Notes: a model not told the origin generated them from the sequence alone. DNA of 64,000 nucleotides from Tenacibaculum ovolyticum DSM 18103 (GCF_000430545.1 NZ_AUMF01000009.1:178228-242227), one strand, 5' to 3'; counted from the first letter of the stretch, positions 35,550-45,661 are shown. Program-made: numbers and translations.

Positions 35550-36029
35550 ATGAATAAACTAAATGAAAACCAACTAACTAAGTTATTATCGTTTACAGAT
35601 GTGAATGTTATATCAAGGTTTATGGATACATACGATGTTCCAGAAAATGAAGTTGAAGATATCTTATCAGAAACACTTAAATTTTTATACATAAGTCAAA
35701 TTCCAGGAATATTTATACCCGATGATTTGCTAATTATAGATGAGATGTGGCACAACCTTATCTTATTTACCCCTTTATATCATAAATTCAGTACAGAATA
35801 TATGAACACTCCCTACTTTCATCATCTTCCTGCTACAAAAGCTGAAAAAGACCAGAAAAAAGAAGAACTAAAAGTTTCGCACGATACATCACGAGAAAAT
35901 TATTTAAAAAAACTAGAGTTCCTCCTATCAACTACCTATGATTATTTCGGAGAAGAAACAGTAGAAAAATGGTTTGAATTGTACCCGAAAAAATACAGTA
36001 AAGAAAATATTAAAAAATTGAAAAAGTAA
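35550..36029 (+). CDS. WH-motif (glycine-rich-domain-like) protein
   Basis: The 159-residue cytoplasmic protein contains DEMWHNLILFTPLYHKF (about residues 69-85) and then YFHHLPATK (about 94-102). The DxxWHxxILxTxxYxxF...HxP pattern is seen in small bacterial proteins annotated as glycine-rich-domain-like, with conserved His that might bind a metal or be catalytic. Directly after the two Cys/His peptides and 3 bases before the next gene, it is a candidate for peptide processing, but this is inference. Confidence 0.6.
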   Translation: MNKLNENQLTKLLSFTDVNVISRFMDTYDVPENEVEDILSETLKFLYISQIPGIFIPDDLLIIDEMWHNLILFTPLYHKFSTEYMNTPYFHHLPATKAEKDQKKEELKVSHDTSRENYLKKLEFLLSTTYDYFGEETVEKWFELYPKKYSKENIKKLKK

Positions 36030-36032
36030 GTA

Positions 36033-36959
36033 ATGAGTATTTTCCCAAAAAGAACCATACCAGGTAGTACTGTCACTATACACTGGAACTTCAATACCTC
36101 TCACTTAAAAGACACCCATTTATCTCCATTCGTTAAAATTGGAGTTAAAGACCCAGATGGTAACATAACCATGCTTTTTGAAAAGCATGTTATTGCCTTC
36201 CCTACCCCAAATAAAGATGAAAAAGAGCTAGAACCTATTAAAAAGCCTAAATATTTAAACAAAAACATTCCCCTATTAGTAATAGCTGATTACCTTCAAG
36301 GCCCTTGCAAACGAGAAAAACTCGTAGAAATACTAACAAATATACAATCTGGTCGTCATTACTATTTTACCTATAACGTTCCAGAAAATGCTTCTTTAGG
36401 TAAATATTCACTTATTTCTGAAATTCATAATAATGGGAATATAAAATATTCAAAAACAGCTCTTGATGATCATTTTTGGGTAGAAAAAGTTTCCCTTATT
36501 TCTCTAACAGAAAAAGGAACCGAAAAAACAGCTATAATTCATAACAATTCAAAAGAACCGACTCCTGTAAAAATTGTAAAAACAGCTATTGATTTAAAGG
36601 GGCTTATGAAAACTGAAGTGGAAGCTTTTGAAATGACTCCAGAAGAAACTAAACACATTTCAATACCCAAAGGAAAAACCTTTTTACTTTATAACGAAGA
36701 ACGTGAAACACTTAATTTAACAGAGGAAACAAGTAATTTTTTAATCAGAAATCAAGAAATCCTATCTATAAGTAAAAAAAATGGATCGGATTGTTTACTA
36801 AAAAAAGATGATGATGAAGCTTTTTGGCTTTCACCTGAAGCTAAAGACTTATGGGATAAATCTGATGGACTACTAAATAAAGATAGTCTATCTGAAAAAG
36901 AAAATGATGTATTGAAAGAAATGCAAGAACAAGGACTCATTAAACAAATAAAATTATAG
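36033..36959 (+). CDS. Unknown protein of the Cys/His peptide locus
   Basis: The 308-residue protein has no signal peptide. The N-terminal half is predicted to be beta-rich and Ig-like (GSTVTIHWNFNTSHLKD, VKIGVKDPDGNITMLFEKHV), the middle has a second beta region, and the C-terminus WLSPEAKDLWDKSDGLL...ENDVLKEMQEQGLI looks like a small helical or winged-helix end, somewhat like PqqD-type recognition elements. It is coupled to the WH-motif gene (3-base gap). It might bind the peptide leader; not recognised. Confidence 0.5.
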   Translation: MSIFPKRTIPGSTVTIHWNFNTSHLKDTHLSPFVKIGVKDPDGNITMLFEKHVIAFPTPNKDEKELEPIKKPKYLNKNIPLLVIADYLQGPCKREKLVEILTNIQSGRHYYFTYNVPENASLGKYSLISEIHNNGNIKYSKTALDDHFWVEKVSLISLTEKGTEKTAIIHNNSKEPTPVKIVKTAIDLKGLMKTEVEAFEMTPEETKHISIPKGKTFLLYNEERETLNLTEETSNFLIRNQEILSISKKNGSDCLLKKDDDEAFWLSPEAKDLWDKSDGLLNKDSLSEKENDVLKEMQEQGLIKQIKL

Positions 36960-37006
36960 CAACAGAACCTCTATAATTTACAGAAGTTCTAAATATTAAA
37001 AATTTA

Positions 37007-39331
37007 ATGAAAGTTCTAAAACTACTACTCTGTCTATTAATAAGTAATTACGCGTATTCTCAAAATAAGAGTATTACAGGAATAGTTACAGATGACAAAG
37101 AAATCCCTCTTACCGGAGCTCATATACAAATACTAAAATTAAACAAAGGAACCATCACCAATAAAAATGGTGCTTTCTATTTTAATAAATTATCAGAAAC
37201 AAATTACACACTAGAAATTTCTTTTATAGGTTTTGAAACTAGCTATATAACAGTGAACACCTCTAAAGAAACTAAGGTTAAGATTGGATTAATACCTGAG
37301 AAAAACCAACTTAACGAAATAGCCATTACAAGTAAATCAAAAATTCAACAAAAAAGAGAAAGTGCCGCAAATGTATCAATAGTAAAAATGAAAAAATTTC
37401 GCGAGAGAAATACAAATACTAGTGATATTGTTAAGCAAATTCCTGGAGTAAATATTAGGCAAACAGGTGGTTTTGGTAGTAATGCAAAAATTTATGTGAA
37501 TGGAATGACTGGTAAATCTATACCCTTTTTTATAGATGGAATTCCACTATCTTATTTCGGATCAGGTTTAGGCTTAAATGCATTACCAGCAAGTTTAATA
37601 GACCAAATAGAAGTTTATAAAGGCGTTGTTCCTGTTAACTTAGGAGCTGATGCTCTTGGTGGTGGTGTAAATATTCTTACTCGAAAATCATATTCCGATT
37701 ACCTCGATGCCTCATACTCAGCTGGCTCATTTAATAGTCATAAAGTAAATCTAAATGGTCAATTCGTAAACACCAACAAAAATTGGATATTTGGAGTGCA
37801 TTCATTTTACAATCATTCTGACAATGATTATAAAGTAGATGTTGAAATCCCTGATGAATTTGGAAATCCAAAACCTGTAACTGTCAAACGTTTTCATGAT
37901 AATTTTTCTAATTATTTACTAAACTTTTACACTGGTGTTTATGATAAAAATTATGCTGACCGCCTCATTTTTAACATCCGTTATTCGGGACTAAAAGATG
38001 ATATTCAACATAATGCAATTATGGCGCAACCTTACGGAGAAGTTACTTATGACGAAACTACTATAGGTACATCTTTAGAATATGAAAAAAAGGAAATTCT
38101 AAATAATACTGATATCAAATGGTATACTGCTTATAACAATACTAAAAGTAATTTTATAGATACTTCTTTAAATATTTATACTTGGGATGGTAAAGTTTTT
38201 GGTCAACGAACAGATGGAGGTGAAATTTCTACTTCGCGAAATAATTTAAAATTCACTTCACAAAACCTCCTAAACAGAATTAATATAAAATACAGTCCAT
38301 GGCTAAAAGGTAATTTTACCTTAAATATATTTTCAGCCTGGTCTAAAAGAATAGGAAAAGACCCAATTGCTGCCGAGTTTTATGGAGAAGACTTTTTTGC
38401 AAACCCTACCCGTCTTTTAAAAAATGCTACTGGTTTGGCATATGAGCATAATTTTTCAAGAAATTTTACAACCTACACAGGTGTAAAGCATTTTTGGATG
38501 AATGCTAATGGCTATGCAATTCAGAATCTAAAATATATTCCAAACGAACAAAAAGCTACAAATTTCGGATTTCTGCAATCTCTTAGATACCGATTCTCTA
38601 AGAAATTTTTGGTAAAATCTTCTTACGAATATGCTACTAGGCTTCCTGATGAAATAGAGCTTTTTGGTAATTTCACATTAGTAAAACCGAACCCTTTTTT
38701 AAAACCAGAGCAAAGCCATAATTTAAATGTAGGTTTTCAGTTAAACTCAAAAAAAATTAATTGGGACACCAATCTTTTTTTCCGAAATACAAATAATGTT
38801 ATTTGGCTACGTACTTCTAAGTTTTATGCGCAATATCAAAATTTACTAAAATCACGTACTCTTGGTATAGATACAGAAATACGCTATCGCCCATTCAAAA
38901 CTCTTGATATAAAAGCAAACGCGACTTACCAAGATTTAAGAAATCGTTCTTCTAAAAGTATTACAGGAGCAGTAAACAATCGTTATTTCAACGCAAGGCT
39001 TCCTAATATTCCATATTTATTTGGAAATGGGGAGATTCGATATCATAGAAAGAAATTTCTAAGTACAAAAAATAATATTTCATTTTGGTGGTCTGCCAAC
39101 TACGTTAATGAATTTTACCTTTATTGGGCAGTAGACGGAAATAAAGATTTTAAAAATATAATTCCTTCTCAATTTACTCAAAACTTAGGGGTAACTATTT
39201 CACATCCTTCTAATCATTGGGCGATTACCTCAGAAATCACCAATATTTTCGACAAAAAAGTATTCGACAATTTTAGTGCACAACGTCCAGGAAGGGCATT
39301 TAGCATAACACTCAGAACCTTTATTAAATAA
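37007..39331 (+). CDS. TonB-dependent outer-membrane receptor
   Basis: The 774-residue protein has a signal peptide (MKVLKLLLCLLISNYAYSQ), a CarboxypepD_reg-like domain (about 22-110, SITGIVTDDKEIPLTGAHIQ), a plug domain (about 120-230 with NTSDIVKQIPGVNIRQTGGF and DQIEVYKGVVPVNLGADALG) and a 22-strand barrel ending in ...AFSITLRTFIK. It would import a metal-chelate or other large solute with TonB energy. The next gene encodes a DUF4374-like lipoprotein, a pairing known from the xenosiderophore system XusAB of Bacteroides. Confidence 0.9.
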   Translation: MKVLKLLLCLLISNYAYSQNKSITGIVTDDKEIPLTGAHIQILKLNKGTITNKNGAFYFNKLSETNYTLEISFIGFETSYITVNTSKETKVKIGLIPEKNQLNEIAITSKSKIQQKRESAANVSIVKMKKFRERNTNTSDIVKQIPGVNIRQTGGFGSNAKIYVNGMTGKSIPFFIDGIPLSYFGSGLGLNALPASLIDQIEVYKGVVPVNLGADALGGGVNILTRKSYSDYLDASYSAGSFNSHKVNLNGQFVNTNKNWIFGVHSFYNHSDNDYKVDVEIPDEFGNPKPVTVKRFHDNFSNYLLNFYTGVYDKNYADRLIFNIRYSGLKDDIQHNAIMAQPYGEVTYDETTIGTSLEYEKKEILNNTDIKWYTAYNNTKSNFIDTSLNIYTWDGKVFGQRTDGGEISTSRNNLKFTSQNLLNRINIKYSPWLKGNFTLNIFSAWSKRIGKDPIAAEFYGEDFFANPTRLLKNATGLAYEHNFSRNFTTYTGVKHFWMNANGYAIQNLKYIPNEQKATNFGFLQSLRYRFSKKFLVKSSYEYATRLPDEIELFGNFTLVKPNPFLKPEQSHNLNVGFQLNSKKINWDTNLFFRNTNNVIWLRTSKFYAQYQNLLKSRTLGIDTEIRYRPFKTLDIKANATYQDLRNRSSKSITGAVNNRYFNARLPNIPYLFGNGEIRYHRKKFLSTKNNISFWWSANYVNEFYLYWAVDGNKDFKNIIPSQFTQNLGVTISHPSNHWAITSEITNIFDKKVFDNFSAQRPGRAFSITLRTFIK

Positions 39332-39379
39332 ATTAACCCTTAAACTCGAAAAAACGAGAGATTAAACACAGTAGAAAAA

Positions 39380-40594
39380 ATGAAAAAACAATTTTTTAAG
39401 AAAATCACAGCACTATTATTTTACATCGCATTAACTATAACATTAATAGGATGTAGTGATGATACTCCTACTAAAAAAGATGACCCAAATCCTATTACTT
39501 TAAACTTTGGTATTACTACCGTAAGTGGTGCATGGCCTAATCAAACCTCATATATACAAGGTGTTGAAGATTTAAATTTTTCGACCATAGGAAATGAGAA
39601 GGCTTTAGAATTAAATGGAAATTCAGGTACTGTTTCTTACAACAAAGCATTATACGCTTCACCTTTTGGGGCTCCTGCAACTTTAGTTAAATATTCATTT
39701 AACGACAATGGAGATACTACTGAAGAAGAACGAATTGTGGTTCCTGGTGCTAATACTTTTTCTACAGTTTATTTTGAAAGTGAAAGTGTTGCTTACGCAT
39801 CTGTTGCTGGTGGTATTTCAAAACTTATTATTTTTAACCCTACCACAATGCGTATTACAGGAGAAGTTCCTTTAACTTCAATTACCAAAAGATTTCCTGA
39901 AGCTACTCGTACTTATTATTTAGATATGATGGCACGAGACAGTAAATTATTTATGGGCTTGCATTACGAAAACAATTTCGCTCCTTTAAACGACTCTGCT
40001 TATGTTGCTGTAATTGATTTAAACCAAAAAGTGGTAGAAAAAATTATAGCCGACAATAGAACAGGGATGGTTTTTGGTGGACAGGCAGCTAATACTGGAA
40101 TGATTAAAACTAGTAATGGCGATATTTACGTACAAGGTTTAGGAACTAAACTAAGTGGAGGTAACAGTCCTAGTGGTCTCTTAAAAATAAGTAACGGACA
40201 AACTTCTTTTGACCCAAACTATTTTATGGATATGCAAAATGCTACAGGAAATGTTTGCTACGGAATTTATCAAACACCTAATGGTAGAAGCTTTACCGCA
40301 AAGGTTGAAGACGAAACTGATTTTTATGAATTTAAAACTGGTGAGCCACAGTTTAAATATTTTGAGTTAGACCTAGAAAATAAATCAAGTTTAGGTGCTG
40401 TACCGGGGCTTCCAACAACTTATGGTTCTCGTAGAATGATAATTCTTCCTTACAAGGATAATAAATTACTATTTACAACAGCTACCAATGATGAAAATGC
40501 TGTATTCAGTTTTGATACTACCTCGAATACTTCTAGTAAATTATTTACTTCTACTGGAGGTTATATCTCAGGTATAGAAGATTTAAAAAAATAA
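39380..40594 (+). CDS. DUF4374-like (XusB-like) surface lipoprotein
   Basis: The 404-residue protein has a lipobox ending LIGC (Cys near residue 25) followed by SDDTPTKKDDPNP, an acidic flexible stretch typical of surface-exposed lipoproteins in Bacteroidetes. The rest is beta-propeller-like (LNFGITTVSGAWPNQTSYIQ, GDIYVQGLGTKLSGGNSPSG). Such DUF4374 proteins accompany TonB receptors; XusB captures enterobactin-type siderophores. It follows the receptor gene by 48 bases. The family assignment is by pattern, not by search. Confidence 0.65.
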   Translation: MKKQFFKKITALLFYIALTITLIGCSDDTPTKKDDPNPITLNFGITTVSGAWPNQTSYIQGVEDLNFSTIGNEKALELNGNSGTVSYNKALYASPFGAPATLVKYSFNDNGDTTEEERIVVPGANTFSTVYFESESVAYASVAGGISKLIIFNPTTMRITGEVPLTSITKRFPEATRTYYLDMMARDSKLFMGLHYENNFAPLNDSAYVAVIDLNQKVVEKIIADNRTGMVFGGQAANTGMIKTSNGDIYVQGLGTKLSGGNSPSGLLKISNGQTSFDPNYFMDMQNATGNVCYGIYQTPNGRSFTAKVEDETDFYEFKTGEPQFKYFELDLENKSSLGAVPGLPTTYGSRRMIILPYKDNKLLFTTATNDENAVFSFDTTSNTSSKLFTSTGGYISGIEDLKK

Positions 40595-40606
40595 CCATTT
40601 AACCAC

Positions 40607-41308
40607 ATGCTAGAAGCTAAAAATCTCACAAAAAAATACGGTGATTTCACCGCACTAGATTCATTAAATTTAAAAATAGAAGCAGGCGAAATTTTTTGCC
40701 TGCTTGGGGCAAATGGCGCAGGAAAATCAACAACTATAAACTTATTTTTAAATTTTATAGACCCTTCTTCTGGAAATGCTTTTGTTAATGGTTTTGATGT
40801 TGAAAAGCACCCACAAAAAACAAAACAATGGCTATCTTATATCCCAGAAAATCTTCAATTGTATCAAGATATGACAGGGCTTGAAAATCTTCACTTTTTT
40901 TGTGGTCTTCAAGGTGGAAATCAAAAGAAAGATGAATTAGCTTTTTTACTTTCACAATCAGGACTGCAAGAAGATTTCATCTTAAAAAGAGTAAGTAGCT
41001 ACTCTAAAGGAATGCGACAAAAGGTAGGTATTGCCTTAGCAAGAGCAAAAGGAGCTAAAATTTTACTTTTAGATGAACCTACATCTGGATTAGATCCTAA
41101 GGCAAGTAATGAATTTTCACAACTTTTACTAGAGATGAAAGAACAAAAAGTCGCCATTTTAATGGCAACTCACGATCTTTTTCGCGCCAAAGATACAGGT
41201 ACTCACATAGGAATCATGAAAGAAGGTCTCTTAGTTGATTTAATGAAATCTGATCAAGTCTCTTTTCAAGATTTAGAGAAAAAGTACTTAAAGCATATGC
41301 ACACTTAA
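40607..41308 (+). CDS. ABC transporter ATP-binding protein
   Basis: The 233-residue ATPase has Walker A GANGAGKST near residues 33-41, signature YSKGMRQKV near 130-138, Walker B ILLLDEPTSGLDP near 150-162 and the switch His in MATHDL near 185-190. It is of the ABC-2/NosF-like export type. It lies 12 bases after the lipoprotein gene and is followed by two ABC-2 permease genes, so the three make one transporter. Confidence 0.9.
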   Translation: MLEAKNLTKKYGDFTALDSLNLKIEAGEIFCLLGANGAGKSTTINLFLNFIDPSSGNAFVNGFDVEKHPQKTKQWLSYIPENLQLYQDMTGLENLHFFCGLQGGNQKKDELAFLLSQSGLQEDFILKRVSSYSKGMRQKVGIALARAKGAKILLLDEPTSGLDPKASNEFSQLLLEMKEQKVAILMATHDLFRAKDTGTHIGIMKEGLLVDLMKSDQVSFQDLEKKYLKHMHT

Positions 41309-41383
41309 TATGAAGTGGTAATAAAAAACATTAAGACCAAACCAGGCTGTGTATTTAACAGATATCTATAAAAATTTAAATAG

Positions 41384-42814
41384 ATGAAAAATCAAATCTT
41401 TTTAATTGCTAAAAAGGAGCTTACGAGTGTAATTAGGCAAAATTCCTTAAAAATTTTATTTACCATAATTATAGTTCTTTTGGGTTTTGCTGTATATGGA
41501 GGCCACATTGCTTATAAACATCAAACTGCAATGGTAGAAACCGCCCAAAAAGAAAGAAGAACTGAATGGCTAGATCAAGGACACAAACATCCCCACATTG
41601 CTGCACACTACGGTACCTTTGTTTTTAAACAAAAAACACCTCTTAGCCTTTTTGATTTTGGTTTAGACACCTATACTGGAACTTCTGTTTATTTAGAAGC
41701 GCACTATCCTCATGAGTTTATGTTTAGGCCTGCACAAGGTTACGGGAATATGATTCGTTTTGGTGAATTAAGCGCAGCCTTGGTACTTCAATTATTATTA
41801 CCACTTCTTATTATATTTATAACATTTCAAACTTTTACTAAAGAAAGAAAAACAGGAACCTTTAAACTCTTAATTAGTCAAGGTACTTCAATAAGGTCTA
41901 TTTATATAGGTAAAATCTTAGCTTACTTTGTAATTATTTTAGTAATAATGGTTCCTTTTTTCATAGGCTTATATACCGTAGATTTAAATGAAACAAATAG
42001 TTCAGCAATGAATGATATAGGGTTTCGCACCCTACTTCTTTTTCTTCTTTACATTGGTTATTTATGGATTTTTACAAATTTTTCGGTATGGATTTCTCTT
42101 AAAGCTTCTAGCTCTAGAAGTGCCCTTTTAACTCTCTTAATATTTTGGGTCGTAACAGGAATTATTATCCCAAAAACCTCAGCAAATTTGGGAGAAACGC
42201 TACACCCTTTACCTTCTATGAAAATATACAAAGAAGGTATACAACATGATATTGCAAATGGAATGGCAATAAATGAATCTAAAGAAGAAAGGTTAGTCAG
42301 ACTAAAAGAAAATTATTTACAAGAATATAATGTTGACTCCATTCATAAACTCCCCTTAAATTTTAGTGGAATAGAAATGCAAGAGGGCGAAGAATATGCT
42401 AATAAAGTATACGATTTTCATGAAAAAAAACTTCATAAAAAGTTTGACCTTCAAAATAAAACAGAAAGTTTAATGAGTTTTATAGCTCCTTATATAGCAA
42501 TTAGAAACCTTTCGATGGCCATCTCTGCAACTGACTGGCATAGTTTTAATGATTTTCAAAGAAAAACAAAAAATTACCGCCGACATTTAATACGAACAAT
42601 GAATTATGATATGGCAAAAAACTCACGTTATGGTGAGTTTTATGAATACAAAGCTGGAAGAAACTTGTGGGAAACAATCTCAGATTTCAAATACCAAGCA
42701 CTTATTGTAACTAAAACATTAAAGTATTACAAGATAGAACTAGCTTCATTAGCTCTTTGGTTTTTAGCAATACTCTTTCTAACACCTTCTACTTTTAAAA
42801 GCAAAATGATATGA
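41384..42814 (+). CDS. ABC-2 type permease, subunit 1 (DUF3526-like)
   Basis: The 476-residue protein has six or so membrane spans with a large extracytoplasmic loop between the first (about 22-42) and the second (about 135-155). The loop contains EWLDQGHKHPHIAAHYGTF and is rich in His; similar loops with His occur in DUF3526 permeases. The short motif FTFQTFTKERKTGTFKLLIS-like region near 156-172 is typical of ABC-2 permeases. It overlaps the next permease gene by four bases. Confidence 0.75.
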   Translation: MKNQIFLIAKKELTSVIRQNSLKILFTIIIVLLGFAVYGGHIAYKHQTAMVETAQKERRTEWLDQGHKHPHIAAHYGTFVFKQKTPLSLFDFGLDTYTGTSVYLEAHYPHEFMFRPAQGYGNMIRFGELSAALVLQLLLPLLIIFITFQTFTKERKTGTFKLLISQGTSIRSIYIGKILAYFVIILVIMVPFFIGLYTVDLNETNSSAMNDIGFRTLLLFLLYIGYLWIFTNFSVWISLKASSSRSALLTLLIFWVVTGIIIPKTSANLGETLHPLPSMKIYKEGIQHDIANGMAINESKEERLVRLKENYLQEYNVDSIHKLPLNFSGIEMQEGEEYANKVYDFHEKKLHKKFDLQNKTESLMSFIAPYIAIRNLSMAISATDWHSFNDFQRKTKNYRRHLIRTMNYDMAKNSRYGEFYEYKAGRNLWETISDFKYQALIVTKTLKYYKIELASLALWFLAILFLTPSTFKSKMI

Positions 42815-44253
42815 AGTTAATTTTACTATTATGGCAACGTGAAGGTATTTCTATTATTAGAAACATCTTTCAAATGATTCTATTAACCTCGATTGTTCTT
42901 TTAGGTATCTACGCCATATATTATGGAAACTCTATAATAACAAAGCAGCAAGAAACAATCGAAAATGTTCAAAGTATTGAAAAAAATGAATTTGAAAACT
43001 ATAAAAAAAGTTTTACTAACGAACACACATCTGTTAAAGAAAAACAACTGTTTAATATAGCTTCCGACCCTGCTTATGCATGGTATAGACATGAATATCA
43101 TGCGGTTTTAAATCCTCATAGTTTAGCGCACATGTCGTTAGGACAAAGAGATATAGAGCCTTATTACCGTAAACTAACAGCTGCGAGTCTGTATTATCAA
43201 TTATTTGAAAATGAATTAGCCAACCCTCTTAAACTATACATTGGAAATTTCGACCTTTCTTTTGTCCTTATCTACTTATTCCCCTTACTTATAATCGTTT
43301 TTACTTACGGATTGTATGCTGAAGAAAAAGAAAACGGAATGCTTCCGCTGTTACTGCTACAAACCGTAGGATTAAGAAAAATATTATTAATTAGAATTTC
43401 TTTTTACTACGTATTAATTGCAGGCATAGCATTTCTCTTATCTTCTATTGGTTTTTTAATAGCTACGAATGTAAAAATCTTAACCATTGCTCTATGGATA
43501 ACCGCTATTTTATGCTACTTCAGTTTTTGGTTTACCTTAATGTTCTTTTTAGTTAGTCTTAAAAAAAACTCTTCTCTAACAGCTATTTCTGCTGCTGGGT
43601 TATGGCTTTTATTTCTAATTGTTTTACCTGCTGTAATAAATGTATATGCCAATATCGCGTACCCAATAGATAATATGTCACTTGCAGATATAACCCGAAG
43701 AAAAAGTCTTGAAAACGAAGAAGACATAAACGAAGCCAAGTCTGTAATTCGTGAATACCTAAACTACCGTGATGATTTAAAGGAAGCCAAAGCTTTAATT
43801 GATGTAAATACAATGTCTAAAGCTTATGCAGCTTTTACCGCTCTAAACGACAACCATCACAAAAAGAAAGTTGTTGATTATTTTAACCAAATTCAGTTAC
43901 GTCAAAAATGGATTTCATTATTTCAATGGGCAAATCCCGCAGTAAATACTCAAAACATTTTAAATAAAATTACAGAAACGGATGCTGCAATTTTTCAAGA
44001 CTTTCATCTGTCAATTACGAATTTCCATAAAGAAATTACTCACTTTTATTTTGACAGACTCTTTTTAAATAAACAAATAACAAATAACGATTATAAAAAT
44101 CTCCCTGAATTTAATCTGAACACAAACAACTCATCTAAAATTAAAAACATTAGAAGTAGTTTAATAGAAATTATAAGTATCTCTTTTTTCCTTTTTGGTT
44201 TATCATTCATTTTTTTCAATAAAACTATTTTCACTAAGGCTTTTAAAAAATAG
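42811..44253 (+). CDS. ABC-2 type permease, subunit 2
   Basis: The 480-residue protein parallels subunit 1: an N-terminal span, a long extracytoplasmic loop with DPAYAWYRHEYHAVLNPHSL (about 88-107), then a cluster of spans (FDLSFVLIYLFPLLIIVFTY), the motif YAEEKENGMLPLLLLQTVGL near 168-187, and a final C-terminal span. It is translationally coupled to subunit 1 (4-base overlap). With the ATPase it forms a heterodimeric exporter, substrate unknown; the neighbouring receptor and peptides suggest a metal ligand. Confidence 0.75.
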   Translation: MKLILLLWQREGISIIRNIFQMILLTSIVLLGIYAIYYGNSIITKQQETIENVQSIEKNEFENYKKSFTNEHTSVKEKQLFNIASDPAYAWYRHEYHAVLNPHSLAHMSLGQRDIEPYYRKLTAASLYYQLFENELANPLKLYIGNFDLSFVLIYLFPLLIIVFTYGLYAEEKENGMLPLLLLQTVGLRKILLIRISFYYVLIAGIAFLLSSIGFLIATNVKILTIALWITAILCYFSFWFTLMFFLVSLKKNSSLTAISAAGLWLLFLIVLPAVINVYANIAYPIDNMSLADITRRKSLENEEDINEAKSVIREYLNYRDDLKEAKALIDVNTMSKAYAAFTALNDNHHKKKVVDYFNQIQLRQKWISLFQWANPAVNTQNILNKITETDAAIFQDFHLSITNFHKEITHFYFDRLFLNKQITNNDYKNLPEFNLNTNNSSKIKNIRSSLIEIISISFFLFGLSFIFFNKTIFTKAFKK

Positions 44254-44272
44254 ACTCCTAAAATATTTTTCA

Positions 44273-45622
44273 ATGAAATTTACAATGCTAAAACCTAAAA
44301 AAAAGCCAGACTTTCTAAATGACAACCTTTGGAAACTTATGCTAAAACTTTCTACTCCTAGTATTTTAGGAATGATGGTTATATCTATTAACGGACTCGT
44401 TGATATATTTTATACTAGTTATTTTATAGGAGTTAAGGCCTTTACAGGAATTTCAATGTTATTTCCCTTAATGTTAGTTGTTACAAGTGTTACCGTTTTT
44501 GTAGCTGCTGGTTCTGCATCGGTTCTTAGTAGAGCTATAGGTGCAAATAATACTGAAATTCAACAAAAAATCATTCCAAATATGATAGCCTTATCCCTAA
44601 TCGGGGCTGCTATAATAATCATACCTGGTATTATTTTTTCTCATGAAATAGTTTCTTTATTAGGTATATCAGCAGAATTATTTACCTATGCTTTAGATTA
44701 TTATAGTATATATATTCTTGGTGCTTTTTTTAGTATTTATGGGCTTTCTGCCAATGGCTTAATACGTGCAGAAGGTAAAATAGGGCAAGCAATGCGCTTC
44801 ACCTTAATTTCTGTAATTTTAAACCTTTTGTTAACCCCTTTATTTATCGGTGTTTTTAACATGGGAGTTGCTGGTGCTGCTTGGAGTAGTATTCTTACAA
44901 TGGTTCTATATAGCTTATTAACATCTTTATATTTTATACGAAGAAAAGCAACTTTTAGCACCACTAAGTTTCGTATAAAATTAGAACCTAAAATTATTAA
45001 AAGTGTTTTAAGTATTGGTTTTTCAGCGTTTTCAATGCAACTATCTAATATATTTAGGCAATTTATATTGTTTAGGCTAGTTGCTTTATATGGAAACTTA
45101 GAGGCAATGGCATTTTTTAACGCTACTTTTAGATTGTTCTCTTTTTTAGCTATTCCTGTTTTGGGTCTTTTTCAATCAATGCAACCTGTTATCGGAATAA
45201 ATTACGGAGCTAAAAAAATACATAGATGCCTTAAAGGTGTATCTATTTATAGGTTGGCTGGTACTATACTTGCCTTAATATTAGTAACACCTATATTTTT
45301 ATTTCCTGAAATATTAATTAATATTATGCTACCAAACAAAGAGCTTAATCAAACAGAAATATTTAATTTACAAATGATATTGTGTATTTTGTTCTTTATT
45401 CCAATATCATCTAGTAGTATCGTACTTTTTCAAAGTATTGGTAAAGCTAAACTAGCTACTTTATTACCTGTAGGTCGCCAACTATTTCTTTTCGTACCCA
45501 TTATATTCATTTTTACAAAATATCATGATATTCAAGGAGTATATTACGGTCTTGTATTAGAAAGTATACTCTATAGCTTTGTTTTATGGATTATATCTCG
45601 ACGAACTCTTCAAAAACTATAA
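44273..45622 (+). CDS. MATE family efflux transporter
   Basis: From the chosen ATG at 44273 the protein has about 449 residues with 12 membrane spans in two similar halves. The motif LMLKLSTPSILGMMVISING near the N-terminus and GVAGAAWSSILTMVLYSLL are typical of the DinF/NorM-like MATE family. An ATG 12 bases later (MLKPKKKPD) is another possible start; an upstream start would overlap the previous gene heavily. It ends the operon. In methanobactin loci a MATE protein (MbnM) exports the peptide. Confidence 0.88.
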   Translation: MKFTMLKPKKKPDFLNDNLWKLMLKLSTPSILGMMVISINGLVDIFYTSYFIGVKAFTGISMLFPLMLVVTSVTVFVAAGSASVLSRAIGANNTEIQQKIIPNMIALSLIGAAIIIIPGIIFSHEIVSLLGISAELFTYALDYYSIYILGAFFSIYGLSANGLIRAEGKIGQAMRFTLISVILNLLLTPLFIGVFNMGVAGAAWSSILTMVLYSLLTSLYFIRRKATFSTTKFRIKLEPKIIKSVLSIGFSAFSMQLSNIFRQFILFRLVALYGNLEAMAFFNATFRLFSFLAIPVLGLFQSMQPVIGINYGAKKIHRCLKGVSIYRLAGTILALILVTPIFLFPEILINIMLPNKELNQTEIFNLQMILCILFFIPISSSSIVLFQSIGKAKLATLLPVGRQLFLFVPIIFIFTKYHDIQGVYYGLVLESILYSFVLWIISRRTLQKL

Positions 45623-45661
45623 CTAACTTCATAAAAACAGAAAGTTTATTCATTAAGGTAA

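Noticed and set aside
34531..45622. Classical methanobactin or DUF692/MNIO peptide cluster
   Set aside because: No protein with the features of MbnB, MbnC or an MNIO enzyme was found; the similarity is only in transport genes and peptide style.
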